Below are positions 63,757-64,000 of a DNA stretch of 64,000 nt, piece after piece; positions within the stretch are counted from its first letter, which is position 1, and every line of letters starts with the position of its first letter. The DNA lies in the NCBI GenBank assembly GCA_001704765.1, contig MBFK01000115.1, positions 58,640 through 122,639 of the forward strand. Reading direction: 5' to 3'. Origin of the DNA: Sinorhizobium shofinae. Lineage in GTDB: Bacteria > Pseudomonadota > Alphaproteobacteria > Rhizobiales > Rhizobiaceae. The notes under the pieces were generated by a model, which saw only the letters and a list, made by a program, of their open reading frames with translations, was not told the origin of the DNA and did not search any database. The position numbers and the translations under genes were made by a program.

Positions 63757-64000
63757 TCAATGGAAAAGCAGGCTCGCTCCCCATCCGGTGATCACCGCCA
63801 GCGCCACGGCAAAGAGGCCGTAGACGATGGGCTGGTCGTGCGCGGCACGGGTGATGGCCTGTTCGAGCCCGGTCTTGACGACCCGAAGCGGCAGAGCCTT
63901 GGCGGCGACGAAGAGGCCATCGCGGAACAGATAGGCACGCACGACATGGACGCCGTTCGGGACGTTGGCCGGCAGGCGGACGGACGCCTTGAAGAGGCTC
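63757..64000 (-). CDS. TIGR02186-like membrane protein, 3' part
   Basis: The frame enters from the right edge and ends TGA at 63759-63757; 80 codons are visible, of which the last 30 encode a membrane helix (VYGLFAVALAVITGWGASLLF). The segment VHVVRAYLFRDGLFVAAKALPL resembles the C-terminus of the TIGR02186 family of rhizobial membrane proteins, often next to a TauE/SafE permease. The internal GTG at 63942 is not taken as the start because the frame stays open to the edge. Confidence 0.65.
   Translation of the reverse strand, partial: SLFKASVRLPANVPNGVHVVRAYLFRDGLFVAAKALPLRVVKTGLEQAITRAAHDQPIVYGLFAVALAVITGWGASLLFH

Noticed and set aside
1..64000. CRISPR arrays, tRNA or rRNA genes, insertion sequences
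   Set aside because: No regularly spaced repeats, cloverleaf-like segments with CCA ends, transposase frames or IS terminal repeats were recognised by reading; a tRNAscan/ISfinder run would be decisive.

Overview
The window is GC-rich, gene-dense DNA of a rhizobial alphaproteobacterium, most like Sinorhizobium/Ensifer. The pointers are an ExsH-like secreted GH16 glycanase at the left edge, a RIME-like intergenic palindromic element, EcfG/RpoE2-type promoters (GGAAC-N16/17-CGTT), class III cyclases with TPR or sensory domains, and a very high density of solute ABC transporters, as on a pSymB-like chromid. No rRNA, tRNA, CRISPR array, insertion sequence or replication origin was seen.

Left part (1-28.8 kb), carbohydrate foraging. 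After the 3' end of the GH16 gene comes a ribose/fructose-type ABC transporter split over two divergent units: binding protein plus NAD-dependent epimerase on the minus strand, ATPase plus permease on the plus strand. Three stand-alone genes follow (S41-like PDZ protease, DUF1772-like membrane protein, M50/CBS site-2 protease). A GH51 alpha-L-arabinofuranosidase then heads a cluster with a UgpC-type ATPase, binding protein, two permeases and an ArsR-type regulator. Next is a LacI repressor diverging from a sugar dehydrogenase / sugar isomerase / ABC transporter operon that has a promoter and an 18-bp perfect operator. Last is a minus-strand ytfQ-ytfR-ytfT-yjfF galactofuranose-type transporter ending in a GntR/FadR-type regulator. 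Together these genes look like a furanoside and oligosaccharide uptake island.

Middle (28.9-41 kb). A compact minus-strand operon encodes a 70-residue orphan protein, an N-formylglutamate amidohydrolase-like enzyme, a QEGLA-motif zincin (HExxxH) and a glutathione-synthetase-like ATP-grasp ligase. It is the best candidate here for an uncharacterised pathway. Divergent from it is a peptide-type ABC transporter (binding protein broken by a +1 frameshift, two permeases, fused double ATPase) with a luciferase-like monooxygenase and two AhpD/CMD-type proteins. That cluster type recurs in bacteria, and its substrate is unknown to me.

Right part (41-64 kb), signalling and stress. There are two class III nucleotide cyclases (one with TPRs; one a membrane sensor next to a LivK-like binding protein), an AI-2E-family transporter with a long acidic C-terminal extension, a DUF1328 protein and acetyltransferases. 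A stress-like block follows (cation/proton antiporter, 34-residue membrane miniprotein, GcrA-like miniprotein, BrkB/YihY protein) in which three EcfG-type promoters can be read. The end of the window mixes intact genes (amino-acid binding protein, three-domain kinase/M23/aminotransferase protein with a divergent Lrp regulator, inositol monophosphatase, secreted lectin-like protein, DUF4336 protein) with remnants of two ABC ATPases and an ECF sigma factor, which indicates local deletion and decay.
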